A stretch of DNA of 64,000 nt, from NCBI GenBank assembly GCA_024235735.1, contig JACKLU010000003.1, positions 184,366 to 248,365 on the forward strand, given 5' to 3'. How positions within the stretch are numbered: the stretch's first letter is position 1; each line of letters begins with the position of its first letter. The notes under the pieces are model-generated. The model had not been told where the DNA came from and did no database searches. It was given only the letters and a program-made list of their open reading frames with translations. The stretch comes from Burkholderiales bacterium (GTDB taxonomy: Bacteria; Pseudomonadota; Gammaproteobacteria; Burkholderiales; Nitrosomonadaceae). The position numbers and the translations under genes are program-made. This document shows positions 35,006-44,963 of this stretch, piece by piece.

Positions 35006-38000
35006 TCAATCCGTCTCAAGGCAACGCCTGATCCAACGGCTGGTTAATTTCTCCTGCACGGTGTTCTGCCGCAGACGTGATGACAGGCCGGTAAAATCAA
35101 CAGAGTCCAGCGGTTGATCCTGATTGAAACACGAAAAGACATAAGTCACTTCACCGGTTTGCGGATCTTTATGCGGTTGCAGACATTGTGCACAGATTTC
35201 TTTCATCATGCATTGCATTGGCGAATTGATGGAACCTATCGCAAAATGTCCGGCCTTCAAATACGGCTTTAACTGGTTATGTCGCGCCGCCCCTACTGCT
35301 GCCATCATGCGATCGGATCCGATTGCAATAATGCGATCAGCGTCGCTCATCGGAACAGGCTGATCGCCCAATTGACCGCTGCCGTAGGCAACCATCGCTT
35401 CAACAATATTGCCAACGAATTGTTTGTCACCCGGTCTGTCGGGCTGAAATCCCGGCGCTTCATCGCAGCACCAGACAACTGTATCAGCCGCCGCTTCAAT
35501 TTCCGCCACTTTGTAGCGGTCAACGCGTTTTTTGTATCCCGCGAAATACAGCACTCTGGATCCGGCAGCACGCGCCGCTGCGCCGATGGAGAAAAGCACC
35601 GCATTACCCAGTCCGCCGCCGACCAGAATTACGGTTTCACCTGCTTCAATTTCAGTTGGCGTACCCGTTGGCCCCATCAGAATGACCGGCTCACCCGGTT
35701 TCAGCAACGTGCTTAAATCCGCAGACCCTCCCATTTCCAGCGCGATTAATGATACCAATCCCTGCGTAACATCGACCGAAGCTCCGGTTAATGCGATACC
35801 TTCCATCGCCAGTCGCGTATCGTTCACCACAGGCGCTAGCGATGCATAATTCTGGAACCGATAAAACTGCCCTGGATGAAAACGCTCCGCTGCCAGAGGC
35901 GCATGCACTACCACTTCAACAATATTCGGTGTCAACCGTTCCACTTTATGGACTGTCGGCCGCAATTGCCGGTTGAACGACATGAAAAACTGTTCCGTCG
36001 TTTTGTCGGAAAACGGCTTAATCTTGCCGAGGACACAGTCAACCACCGGATACCCCTGCTTGGCGCTGGACATGGCTTTTACGACATTACCTGAATATGA
36101 GGGATGCAAATCACCAAAGAAACTAATGAAACGCCCGTCCTGTGCGTCTTTGTAATGACTCAGCAATACCGAGGCCGTACCCGATTTAGGATTCCCATAA
36201 GCTGGTTTAACAGGCCTGCCTTCTTCATCACACGCGGCAAAATAACGGCCATCAAGCTTGTAAGTATTGCCGTCTTCTCTTGCCAGCACCGTATTGGGTT
36301 GCGTGCCCGCTGCAACGAGCAATGCACGCGCGGACAACTCGACTTCTCCAGTTGCATGCCATTTCCCCGCGTCATCGCGCTTTTGCACTGCAAAACGTAC
36401 AGATTGCACATGATCCCACGGATCGACATTAACGCGGTTCGGCGTCAAGCCTTCGGCGAACCAGATTCCTTCTTCCAAGGCCTTCTCGACCTCTTCATGA
36501 TTCAACGTATAGGAAGGACTGTCGATCAGGCGTTTGCGATAGGCGATTGTAGCACCGCCCCAGGATTGCAACAGCGACAGAATATCCGCTTCGCGTTCTT
36601 CTTGCTCAGCGACTGCGCGTTCAGCGCGAATGGCGCGGGCATGCGCCAGAAATTCGTCAGCTATTTCGGTTTCCTCCGCGTCCCAGATACTGCGAATCGA
36701 AGCCTCGCCCTGAACAGCGGACAACAGCTCGTAACGCTGCAAAAACTTTTCGACCTGTATCGGATAATAAGCCAGTGCTTCTGTTGCCGTATCAATCGCC
36801 GTCAAACCACCACCTATCACGATCACCGGCAAACGCAACTGCATATTGGCGATTGAGTCCCGTTGCGCGGCGCCGGACAGCTGCAACGCCATGAGAAAAT
36901 CAGAGGCTGCGCGCACACCACGCGCCAGACCATTTGGCAAATCCAGCACCGTTGGTTTGCCCGCGCCAGCCGCAAGTGCGACATGATCAAAACCCATTGC
37001 AAACGCATCATCCGTTGTCAGCGTGCCGCCAAAGCGCACGCCGCCAAACAAGGCGAACTGGTCTCTGCGCTCCAGCAACAGGCGGATCAATTTGAGGAAG
37101 TTTTTATTCCAGCGCACAGTGATACCATACTCTGCTACACCGCCAAACCCGGCAGGCATGCGCTCATCCAGATTCTCTTCCAGAGAACTGGCATCATAAA
37201 CCGGCGCAAACGTTACACGCTCGCCCTTCATATTGACACCGGAGAGCTGCTCCGGTAGCGGCTCTATCTTAAGTCCATCGATTCCAACTACGGTATGACC
37301 TTCATTCATCAGATGGTGCGCAAGCGTATACCCAGCGGGCCCCATGCCAACGACGAGTACTTTCTTACCGGACAGCGGTTTTGGCACAGGCCGTTTCAGA
37401 TTCAGTGGATTCCAGCGCGTCAGCAGGCTATAAATTTCATAGCCCCAGGGCAACGCCAGGACATCTTTCAAAGTACGCGTTTCCGCCTGAGGAATATCAA
37501 CCGGGTCCTGCTTCTGATAGATACAGGACTTCATGCAATCGTTACAGATCCGATGACCAGTGCCCGCACACATCGGATTATCCAATACGATCATCGCCAG
37601 ACTGCCCACAGCCACGCCCTGTGTTTTCAGTTTATGGAACTCTGAAATACGTTCTTCAAGCGGACATCCGGCCAGCAATGCACCGAGCTCACTTTTTTTG
37701 AATGGCGCCGGCTCATCCGCCGATTTGGGCTTGTCTTTCAAACCTTTTGAACAGGAGTCCTTGCCCTGTTCGTGGCACCAGATGCAGTAATTGGCTTCAT
37801 CCAAAGCACCAACCAGGTCGGTACCTTGATCGGTCAATGCAAAGCCGTTACGTTGCCGCAAATGACCAAGCCGATGTAATGGAAAACCTTTGGATTCGTC
37901 AGTCTCCAAAGCAAGTAAATGCAGGAAATCCAGCTTGGTTGGTGATTTGAACAAAATACCAGCCTGTGTGTGCGTCTGACCCTCTGGCGTTCTTAATGCC

Positions 38001-38545
38001 CAAGCAGCATAATGCAGCGCTTTTTTCAGGCGCGCTTCATTGACTGTCTCATCTTCCATCCATTGTGCCACGTGCGTGGCAAAAATGAGCTCCGAAAATG
38101 GTGCGTCGAACTCAGCAGCCAAATCTTTCTCCAACGCCAGCCCGTCAATCCCGGCTAATTCATCCGCAGTGACTTTACCTTTTGCGCGTCGCTGCACAAA
38201 TTGCCGCTTGCAAAAGTACAGTGGCGCGAGCTCATGATGTTTCGCAGCCAGTGTCTTGATTTCAGTTTCGATATTAAACAACTTTGCAATAAAATCATCC
38301 AGCCACGCTGCAACCTCAATCAGCAGCGCTGATTCATCCTTGGGTTGCAAGCTATCCGGTTGCTCACGTGCGATTTTAAGCTGTTTATACAGCGATGCAT
38401 CGCCTTCATGGAGATAATCCAGAAATGCCTGATCCACCCTGAGCAGGCCATCGCGCTGATACAGATCGGACACGGTCATATTGAATTGAAAGTCGGGAGC
38501 ACGAACACTCGAAGGATCGAAGGATGATGAATCCAAAGTTGTCAT
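35006..38545 (-). CDS. Large FAD/Fe-S pyridine-nucleotide oxidoreductase (GltD-like plus DHODB-like)
   Basis: The 1179-residue multidomain protein has cysteine motifs around residues 250-345 (CIWCHEQGKDSC, CAGTGHRICNDCMKSC) likely to bind Fe-S clusters, then a GltD-type flavin domain with VLVVGMGPAGYTLAHHL near 395 and VIVIGGGLTAIDTA near 575, then a ferredoxin-reductase-like domain (FHPGQFYRFQN, ETVILVGGGLGNAV) and a C-terminal CMMKEICAQC...C motif as in the dihydroorotate dehydrogenase electron-transfer subunit. It lies 102 bases after cysN on the same strand. Its job is not established; it could pass electrons from NAD(P)H to the sulfite reductase, for which no cysJ is visible. Confidence 0.8.
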   Translation of the reverse strand: MTTLDSSSFDPSSVRAPDFQFNMTVSDLYQRDGLLRVDQAFLDYLHEGDASLYKQLKIAREQPDSLQPKDESALLIEVAAWLDDFIAKLFNIETEIKTLAAKHHELAPLYFCKRQFVQRRAKGKVTADELAGIDGLALEKDLAAEFDAPFSELIFATHVAQWMEDETVNEARLKKALHYAAWALRTPEGQTHTQAGILFKSPTKLDFLHLLALETDESKGFPLHRLGHLRQRNGFALTDQGTDLVGALDEANYCIWCHEQGKDSCSKGLKDKPKSADEPAPFKKSELGALLAGCPLEERISEFHKLKTQGVAVGSLAMIVLDNPMCAGTGHRICNDCMKSCIYQKQDPVDIPQAETRTLKDVLALPWGYEIYSLLTRWNPLNLKRPVPKPLSGKKVLVVGMGPAGYTLAHHLMNEGHTVVGIDGLKIEPLPEQLSGVNMKGERVTFAPVYDASSLEENLDERMPAGFGGVAEYGITVRWNKNFLKLIRLLLERRDQFALFGGVRFGGTLTTDDAFAMGFDHVALAAGAGKPTVLDLPNGLARGVRAASDFLMALQLSGAAQRDSIANMQLRLPVIVIGGGLTAIDTATEALAYYPIQVEKFLQRYELLSAVQGEASIRSIWDAEETEIADEFLAHARAIRAERAVAEQEEREADILSLLQSWGGATIAYRKRLIDSPSYTLNHEEVEKALEEGIWFAEGLTPNRVNVDPWDHVQSVRFAVQKRDDAGKWHATGEVELSARALLVAAGTQPNTVLAREDGNTYKLDGRYFAACDEEGRPVKPAYGNPKSGTASVLLSHYKDAQDGRFISFFGDLHPSYSGNVVKAMSSAKQGYPVVDCVLGKIKPFSDKTTEQFFMSFNRQLRPTVHKVERLTPNIVEVVVHAPLAAERFHPGQFYRFQNYASLAPVVNDTRLAMEGIALTGASVDVTQGLVSLIALEMGGSADLSTLLKPGEPVILMGPTGTPTEIEAGETVILVGGGLGNAVLFSIGAAARAAGSRVLYFAGYKKRVDRYKVAEIEAAADTVVWCCDEAPGFQPDRPGDKQFVGNIVEAMVAYGSGQLGDQPVPMSDADRIIAIGSDRMMAAVGAARHNQLKPYLKAGHFAIGSINSPMQCMMKEICAQCLQPHKDPQTGEVTYVFSCFNQDQPLDSVDFTGLSSRLRQNTVQEKLTSRWIRRCLETD

Positions 38546-38647
38546 AGAAGATAAATAAGATTTAAATTACGGTAAAGAAACGATTGCAAATCATGCATGC
38601 ATGAAAGAACTGGCAAGCTTCCAGTGTCTTGATCGACAGGTTTTGAA

Positions 38648-39931
38648 TTAACTTTCTGAAATACTGATCATGCCAGCAGCGACTGTATTGTTACTGCTCT
38701 CATCAATTACAATAAAACAGCCCGTTGCCCTGTTCCTCAGATAGTCATCACAAACCAGCGGCTGCTGAACCTTAATGCCGACATGCGCAATATCATTCAT
38801 CTTCAATTGCTCAACCGACTCATGCTGCATCGTGTTGACATCAACACGATAATCAATTTTTCCGATCATCGCTTTGACCATACGGGTCGTATGTTTAATC
38901 AGGTATTTACGTGCCGGATCAAGCGGCTGTTCGGATAGCCAGCATAACATTGCATTAAAACTATTGGTGACCTGTGGGTTATCGCCGGTCTTTACCAGCA
39001 TATCGCCGCGCGAAATATCAAGATGATCTTCGATAGTCAAGGTTATTGATTGCGGTGCGTCTGCCTGATCGATATTACCTTCGTATAAGATAATTTCCTT
39101 GATACGTGAGTTTAATCCCGAAGGCAACACTGTCACGGCGTCTCCGGCACGAACAGAACCGGATTCTATTCGTCCCATATAACCCCTGAAGTCATGCAAT
39201 TCTTTCGTCTGCGGACGGCATACCCACTGCACCGGAAAACGAAAGTCTTCCTGGTTAACATCGTGGCTGATCGATATATTTTCCAGCAGGTCGATCAATG
39301 TCGATCCCTTATACCAATCCAACTTGTCGCCGCGTTCGACCACCATGTCGCCAAGCAGTGCCGACATTGGAATAAAGTCGATATGATGCACATTAAGTCT
39401 TTCAGCAAAAGCGGAAAAATCACTGCAAATAGCATTGAATACCGATTGTGAATAATCAACCAGATCCATCTTATTAACCGCAACGACCAGATGCGGAATG
39501 CCAACCAGACTTGCCAGATAGGCATGGCGGCGTGACTGCGTCAAAACGCCTTTACGCGCATCAATAAGAATAATTGCCAGATTGGCTGTCGAAGCACCGG
39601 TTACCATATTTCGCGTGTACTGCTCATGTCCGGGTGTGTCGGCAATAATAAACTTTCGCTTGGGCGTCGCAAAATACCGATAGGCAACATCGATGGTGAT
39701 ACCTTGTTCCCGTTCGGCCTGCAATCCATCCGTCAACAATGATAAATCGACCCCCGCCAGCCCACGCTTGCGTGTCGTATTAGTGATTGCGCTCAGCTGA
39801 TCTTCAAAAATAGATTTTGAGTCGTGCAGCAAACGTCCAATTAAGGTGCTTTTTCCGTCATCCACACTGCCGGCAGTAATAAAACGCAACAACTCGGCCT
39901 GTTCAAACGGAATTTTTTCAACTTCTAACAT
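38648..39931 (-). CDS. cysN: Sulfate adenylyltransferase, large (GTPase) subunit
   Basis: The 427-residue GTPase couples GTP hydrolysis to sulfate activation by CysD, giving adenylylsulfate (APS). The N-terminal P-loop GSVDDGKSTLIGRLLHDS, the DTPGHEQYTRNM switch II block and AVNKMDLV are all present. There is no CysC (APS kinase) fusion, in line with an APS-type reductase in the same operon, which bypasses PAPS. Confidence 0.96.
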   Translation of the reverse strand: MLEVEKIPFEQAELLRFITAGSVDDGKSTLIGRLLHDSKSIFEDQLSAITNTTRKRGLAGVDLSLLTDGLQAEREQGITIDVAYRYFATPKRKFIIADTPGHEQYTRNMVTGASTANLAIILIDARKGVLTQSRRHAYLASLVGIPHLVVAVNKMDLVDYSQSVFNAICSDFSAFAERLNVHHIDFIPMSALLGDMVVERGDKLDWYKGSTLIDLLENISISHDVNQEDFRFPVQWVCRPQTKELHDFRGYMGRIESGSVRAGDAVTVLPSGLNSRIKEIILYEGNIDQADAPQSITLTIEDHLDISRGDMLVKTGDNPQVTNSFNAMLCWLSEQPLDPARKYLIKHTTRMVKAMIGKIDYRVDVNTMQHESVEQLKMNDIAHVGIKVQQPLVCDDYLRNRATGCFIVIDESSNNTVAAGMISISES

Positions 39932-40054
39932 CTGGCTTCCTTCTGGAAATACATTTCACCGCTGTTCAAGACAATGCTTTGTTAAAACAAAATTAGTGAT
40001 TTCTGGTTGACCGTAAGCGGCGATCTTTTAATCAATCCATGAATCATAAAAAAA

Positions 40055-40960
40055 TTAGAAATAGCCTTCTTTCTTGCGCAATTCCATTGAAGCTTCCGAG
40101 GTCTGATCATCCATGCGCGTCGCGCCACGTTCTGTAATGCGTGTCATTGCTGTTTCCGCGATAATGTCTTCCACGGTAGCGGCGGTCGATGCGACAGGAC
40201 AGGTACAACTCATGTCACCGACGGTGCGGAAACGCACGACCATTCTTTCGGCCTGCTCGCCTGGTTTGGGCTGCACCAGATGCGATACAGGCAACAACCC
40301 GGTATCCCGCTGGATGACCTCACGTTCATGTGCAAAATAAATCTCCGGAACTTCCAGTTTCTCGCGTGCAATGTATTCCCAGACATCCAGTTCGGTCCAG
40401 TTACTAATGGGAAATACACGAATATTCTCCCCCGGGTGTGTGCGGGTATTGTATAAATCCCACAATTCAGGACGTTGGTTTTTCGGATCCCACTGACCGA
40501 ATTCATCGCGAAAAGAAAAAATGCGCTCTTTGGCACGCGCTTTTTCTTCATCTCGACGCGCACCGCCGATGCAGGCATCAAAACTGAATTCAGCAATCGC
40601 ATCAAGCAGGGTAACTGATTGAAATGGATTACGACTTTGCGATTCCGATCGCAAAACGATTCTGCCCTTTTTAATCGAATCCTCAAGACTGCGGACAATC
40701 AAGCGCTCACCCAACTCTTTGACCCGGCGATCTCGAAACGTGATCACTTCCGGAAAGTTATGCTCAGTATCGATATGCATTAATGGGAACGGAAAACGAC
40801 CTGGTCTGAATGCCTTTTCAGCCAGACGCAACAAAACGATAGAATCCTTACCCCCCGAAAATAATAATACGGGGTTGGCACATTCTGCCGCCACTTCTCG
40901 CATGATATGAATGGATTCACTTTCCAGTGCATCAAGATGGGTGAAGGGACGATTACTCAT
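40055..40960 (-). CDS. cysD: Sulfate adenylyltransferase, small subunit
   Basis: The 301-residue ATP sulfurylase subunit has the PP-loop LLFSGGKDSIVLLRLAEKAF near residue 35, the MHIDTEHNFPEV segment and a C-terminal DQTSEASMELRKKEGYF. The start at 40960 (MSNRPFTHLDALES) matches the family; an in-frame ATG at 40981 adds seven residues. It precedes cysN and follows cysH. Confidence 0.96.
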   Translation of the reverse strand: MSNRPFTHLDALESESIHIMREVAAECANPVLLFSGGKDSIVLLRLAEKAFRPGRFPFPLMHIDTEHNFPEVITFRDRRVKELGERLIVRSLEDSIKKGRIVLRSESQSRNPFQSVTLLDAIAEFSFDACIGGARRDEEKARAKERIFSFRDEFGQWDPKNQRPELWDLYNTRTHPGENIRVFPISNWTELDVWEYIAREKLEVPEIYFAHEREVIQRDTGLLPVSHLVQPKPGEQAERMVVRFRTVGDMSCTCPVASTAATVEDIIAETAMTRITERGATRMDDQTSEASMELRKKEGYF

Positions 40961-41043
40961 ACTTTTTCTCTCTACTTGCAAAAAACCAGCGATGCATCAG
41001 CATTATTAACTGTAAATTAGTTCCAAAAAACCAAGGTTATTTT

Positions 41044-41742
41044 TTATTTGATCGGGATGACGTTATTAATATGCAATCCGCATTCCTTGCCATCCGGGGT
41101 TTCCCACCACCAGCGGCCGGAGCGAATATCTTCACCTGGTGTAATTGCGCGTGTGCACGGTGCGCAACCGATACTCGGATAGAACCGGTCGTGTAACTTG
41201 TTATAAGGAACGTCATTCGCTCTGAGATAAGCCCACACGTCATCGTTGGTCCACTCGAGCAAAGGATTGATTTTCTGCATGCGGTTGCTGATGTCATAAG
41301 CCGACACTTTCAAATCAACGCGCGTTGTCGTCTGATCACGCCTTATTCCCGTAACCCATGCTCGCTTACCATATAGCGCACGGCGCAACGGCTCCACCTT
41401 GCGTACATGACAACAAGCCTTGCGCAATTCTACGCTCTCGTAAAAACCATTGATACCATACGCAGCAACATATTCCTCAACCTGTTTGACATTAGGAAAA
41501 TAAATACGCAACGGAGTTTTGTAGCGCTCACGAACAGTCTGCATTAAATCATAGGTCTCCTGCGGCAGCCGTCCTGTATCGAGACTGAACATTTCAATAT
41601 CAATCTGATACTTATCAATCAAATCGGTCAGCACCATATCTTCGGCGCCCAAGCTGTTGGCAAACGCAACAGGCGCATAGTCACGGACTGTTTCAGTCAA
41701 CAGCGCAACAACCTGCTCAATCTTTTCTGATAAATCAATCAT
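41044..41742 (-). CDS. cysH: Adenylylsulfate (APS) reductase, CysH family
   Basis: The 232-residue reductase has the PP-loop-like FANSLGAEDMVLTDL and two cysteine pairs, KACCHVRKVEPL and GCAPCTRAI, which hold a 4Fe-4S cluster in plant-type and bacterial APS reductases. It therefore acts on APS, consistent with the lack of cysC. It lacks the C-terminal GECGxH catalytic form but has DGKECGLHINN, which supplies the catalytic Cys. The start ATG 41742 overlaps the DUF934 stop; ATG 41760 is an alternative. Confidence 0.93.
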   Translation of the reverse strand: MIDLSEKIEQVVALLTETVRDYAPVAFANSLGAEDMVLTDLIDKYQIDIEMFSLDTGRLPQETYDLMQTVRERYKTPLRIYFPNVKQVEEYVAAYGINGFYESVELRKACCHVRKVEPLRRALYGKRAWVTGIRRDQTTTRVDLKVSAYDISNRMQKINPLLEWTNDDVWAYLRANDVPYNKLHDRFYPSIGCAPCTRAITPGEDIRSGRWWWETPDGKECGLHINNVIPIK

Positions 41743-42268
41743 TTCCAGAACCTGCGACATCCATTCCCTGCCGTATAACACGGCGAAACAACGGCTGCTT
41801 CTGGTCAATGGAAGTTTGGTAGACCTCCGAAAAATCCTTCAAACCTTTTAATGCATCATTGATATCTCGGTCCGGGCGCGGCTCAAACGTATCAAAACCC
41901 ACGCGCTGCATATAAAACAACTGATCACGCAACACATCACCAATGGCGCGCAATTCGCCGGAATACCCCATTCGAGCCCGTAAATTATAAGCGATCGAAT
42001 AGCCACGGCCATCCGAAAATTTAGGAAAATCAACAGCTATCACAGAAAACCTGTGTATATCTTCCGTCAAATCCTCGGGGCGTTCATCGCTGGCAAGCCA
42101 GACGCCGATATCATTACGTTGCTGCAAAACAGCGCGCTGTTCCAACCAGACTTTAAGCGGCACAATTATTTTTCCGTCTGGAATGACCACTTCTTTTGCT
42201 GTCTCCTGGCCCTGCAATCGCAACACCTGCCAGTCATCCTCAATGATAGTCTTATTCTTTATAATCAT
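41735..42268 (-). CDS. DUF934 protein of the sulfate-assimilation operon
   Basis: The 177-residue protein has the DUF934 core (DFPKFSDGRGYSIAYNLRARMGY, in parts FSDGRGYSIAYNLR) and regularly follows cysI in proteobacteria. Its precise role is unknown, but the fixed position suggests an accessory part of sulfite reduction. It starts four bases after the cysI stop and overlaps cysH. Confidence 0.9.
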   Translation of the reverse strand: MIIKNKTIIEDDWQVLRLQGQETAKEVVIPDGKIIVPLKVWLEQRAVLQQRNDIGVWLASDERPEDLTEDIHRFSVIAVDFPKFSDGRGYSIAYNLRARMGYSGELRAIGDVLRDQLFYMQRVGFDTFEPRPDRDINDALKGLKDFSEVYQTSIDQKQPLFRRVIRQGMDVAGSGND

Positions 42269-42272
42269 AATA

Positions 42273-44018
42273 CTAGAAACGTGGCGAAAAAAATGGAATC
42301 GCATACTGCGCCGCGACTACGGCATCTTTATCGTCGGGCTTGATTGACTCTTCAGTAAAGCCTGCCGCGTAAACATGATCCTTGAACGGTGTGTGTCCAA
42401 TTCTGCGCACCGTATCAATAAAGCGCTCACCTTCGTCGATACGCTCACGCAAATAAACCTGCAGAATACGGTCGATCGCTTCAGGAACCTGATAAAAAGT
42501 CAGCGACGGACCAAGAATCTTGCCTAATGAACAGCTGTTACCTTCAGCACCACCAATGGAAATCTGATACCACTCCTCGTGATTTTTTTTCTCCACACCA
42601 GTTATGCCGATATTCCCGATGTGATGTTGCCCACAAGCATTCATACAACCAGATATATTTAATGAAATTTCACCAATGTCATACTGAAAATCCAGATTCT
42701 CAAAGCGTTCGGCAATTAACTTGGATAAAGGAATGGAACGCGCATTGGCCAAAGTACAGAATTCAGCGCCAGGACAACTGATAATATCCGTCAACATGCC
42801 GATGTTTGGCGAAGCCAGCTCCAACCTGCTCAATTCGTTCCACAGTTCTATCAGGTCAGTCTGCTTGACATCCGCAAAAACCAGATTCTGTTTATGTGTA
42901 ATCCGCATCTCTCCAAAACTGTAACGATCAGCCAGCTCCGCCACAGCGTCCATTTGCGCATCCGTCATATCGCCGGGCGCATTGCCGGGTTTTTTCACTG
43001 ACAGGACAACAATGGCATAACCAGGCACGCGATGCGGCCGCACATTATGTTTCATCCAATTTGAAAAATTGCGGTTATCCGCCACAAATTCCTTAAGATT
43101 GAAATCGTTGCCAACCAGCACCTCATAAGCCGGATCAGTAAAAAAACCCGCCACACGCTCGACTTCTTCGCGGGTTAAAGTACCTGGACCATCCTTCAGA
43201 TCAGCCCAGTCCTCTTCGACCAAGCGCCTGAATTCGTCAATTCCCAGCGCCTTGACCAGTATCTTGATACGCGCTTTAAATTTATTGTCGCGGCGACCAA
43301 ACTGATTGTATATGCGCAGAATCGACTCCACATAAGTCAGCAGATGTTGCCATGGCAAAAATGCACAGATTTCGCTGCCAATGACCGGGGTTCTTCCGAG
43401 TCCGCCGCCTACCAGAACACGAAAACCAGTTTCACCCTGGGCATTCTTTGTCACAGACAAACCTATGTCATGCGCAAGAATGGCGGCACGATCTTCTTTT
43501 GCTCCGCTAATGGCGATCTTGAATTTACGCGGCAGGTAGGCGAATTCAGGATGGAATGTACTCCACTGGCGCAGAATCTCCGCATACGGACGCGGATCGA
43601 CAACTTCATCCTGAGCTACGCCGGCAAATTCATCAGACGTAATATTTCGAACACAATTTCCAGAAGTCTGAATGGCATGCATCTGTACTGTTGCCAAATC
43701 GGCAAGTATATCCGGCGTATCTTCCAGTTTCAGCCAATTAAACTGAATATTCTGGCGTGTCGTGAAGTGACCGTAACCGCGATCATATTTACGCGCTATA
43801 TGCGCAAACATGCGCATCTGTCTTGAAGAAATCAAACCGTAGGGAACAGCAATACGCAACATATAACCATGAATCTGCATGTAGAGACCGTTCTGCAGCC
43901 TTAACGGCAGAAACTCTGTTTCCGTCAATTCATTGGATAAACGCCTGCGTACCTGATCCCTGTATTGAGCAACACGCTCATCGATCATCCGTTGATCATA
44001 TTCGTCATAACAATACAT
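42273..44018 (-). CDS. cysI: Assimilatory sulfite (or nitrite) reductase, sirohaem protein
   Basis: The 581-residue haemoprotein has the two repeat halves of the family and the 4Fe-4S/sirohaem Cys motifs CPGAEFC and CMNACGQHH near residues 420-470, with RHxxTRQNIQFNW (YGHFTTRQNIQ) in the first half. It reduces sulfite to sulfide. Because cysHDN follow, sulfite rather than nitrite is the likely substrate. No CysJ flavoprotein gene is present, so electrons must come from ferredoxin or from another reductase. The start 44018 has GAGGATTTTAAG upstream. Confidence 0.93.
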   Translation of the reverse strand: MYCYDEYDQRMIDERVAQYRDQVRRRLSNELTETEFLPLRLQNGLYMQIHGYMLRIAVPYGLISSRQMRMFAHIARKYDRGYGHFTTRQNIQFNWLKLEDTPDILADLATVQMHAIQTSGNCVRNITSDEFAGVAQDEVVDPRPYAEILRQWSTFHPEFAYLPRKFKIAISGAKEDRAAILAHDIGLSVTKNAQGETGFRVLVGGGLGRTPVIGSEICAFLPWQHLLTYVESILRIYNQFGRRDNKFKARIKILVKALGIDEFRRLVEEDWADLKDGPGTLTREEVERVAGFFTDPAYEVLVGNDFNLKEFVADNRNFSNWMKHNVRPHRVPGYAIVVLSVKKPGNAPGDMTDAQMDAVAELADRYSFGEMRITHKQNLVFADVKQTDLIELWNELSRLELASPNIGMLTDIISCPGAEFCTLANARSIPLSKLIAERFENLDFQYDIGEISLNISGCMNACGQHHIGNIGITGVEKKNHEEWYQISIGGAEGNSCSLGKILGPSLTFYQVPEAIDRILQVYLRERIDEGERFIDTVRRIGHTPFKDHVYAAGFTEESIKPDDKDAVVAAQYAIPFFSPRF

Positions 44019-44095
44019 CTTAAAATCCTCACCCCTCAATCTGCGTCCATCTCATCCTCAAAAACGCAATTCGCCTAATGATTGATTATTATAAT

Positions 44096-44332
44096 TTAAG
44101 TTTGGCTTTCAGTTTTGGTGTAATACTTGGAAACTGGCAATAATTTTGCAGCATCAAGCGGAAACTTCGCGCCATACTTGATAATATGATCGACATCGTC
44201 ATCTTCATCATGCCTCAGCGCCATTCCAATATAGGCAAAATCACCCTTTTCACCGATCACAATACCAACTCTTCCACCGCAACCGTTAAACCACGTGACC
44301 TGTTTCGGCTTATTCTCTTCATTTGTGCTCAT
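44096..44332 (-). CDS. Conserved small protein upstream of cysI, unknown function
   Basis: The 78-residue product (MSTNEENKPKQVTWFNGCGG...) is not recognised. It contains GRVGIVIGEKGDFAYIGMAL and a C-terminal AAKLLPVSKYYTKTE. A GAGG lies eight bases before the ATG at 44332, and it sits 77 bases before cysI on the same strand, so it may belong to the sulfate operon. An in-frame ATG at 44365 lacks a ribosome binding site. Confidence 0.55.
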   Translation of the reverse strand: MSTNEENKPKQVTWFNGCGGRVGIVIGEKGDFAYIGMALRHDEDDDVDHIIKYGAKFPLDAAKLLPVSKYYTKTESQT

Positions 44333-44963
44333 AAAATAGTCCTCAGTTTGGCATTCGAAGCGCATCTTGAATTAATTTACATTTCCAAGAACCATTATCT
44401 CCGCACTCGAATCGCCATTTCAATCCAATCTCAAAACAGCTGGCTTTATACAGCTTTAATACGAATTAGTCCAATACTCATATCGAAAACCACAGCAACC
44501 TGACACTTCCATGCCCCAACAAAGCCGCTGGGTACATATTAAAATGCACCATAATTACGCCGAGCTTTCCGCCGATCCATCGAAATTTATTTTTACAAAC
44601 AGACTCGTTCGCAACATTATTCCTACAAGCGAACATCTCGCGGCAGCAAGTGTACTAAAGCTAGAATATCCTCCTATTTCCGGCAAGCCGGCGAGAATTG
44701 CGTTTTTACAAATTCATCCTGGCTCCTGGATACAATCAACGCTATTCACCGCAATGATCAACAGTATAAAAGCTGACCGACCTCGACAAAAAACCAAGAG
44801 CAAAATGCACAAATCCAATTAGCCGGAAACTGAGCATACTGTCAAACACCTGCTTTTACGCCGTAATTATTATAAAAAGGGCGCATATTAACAAATATAA
44901 TATATAATCTGAAATAATATTATATTAATTTGATATATCATAAAGTTATTAAAAATAATATTA
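44333..44963. promoter_or_regulatory. Divergent region between the cys operon and cysB
   Basis: This 631-base gap holds the promoters of the leftward cys operon and rightward cysB. The part just before cysB (44870-44960) is very AT-rich. A plus-strand frame at 44511-44822 could encode 103 residues but has no ribosome binding site and no recognisable family. CysB-type sites are too loose to place by eye. Confidence 0.4.

Noticed and set aside
35279..38237. Several plus-strand frames opposite the 1179-aa oxidoreductase
   Set aside because: All are antisense to a protein with clear motifs over its entire length.
44511..44822. Plus-strand frame of 103 residues between the cys operon and cysB
   Set aside because: No ribosome binding site, no recognisable motif, and it lies in a divergent promoter region; coding is not supported.
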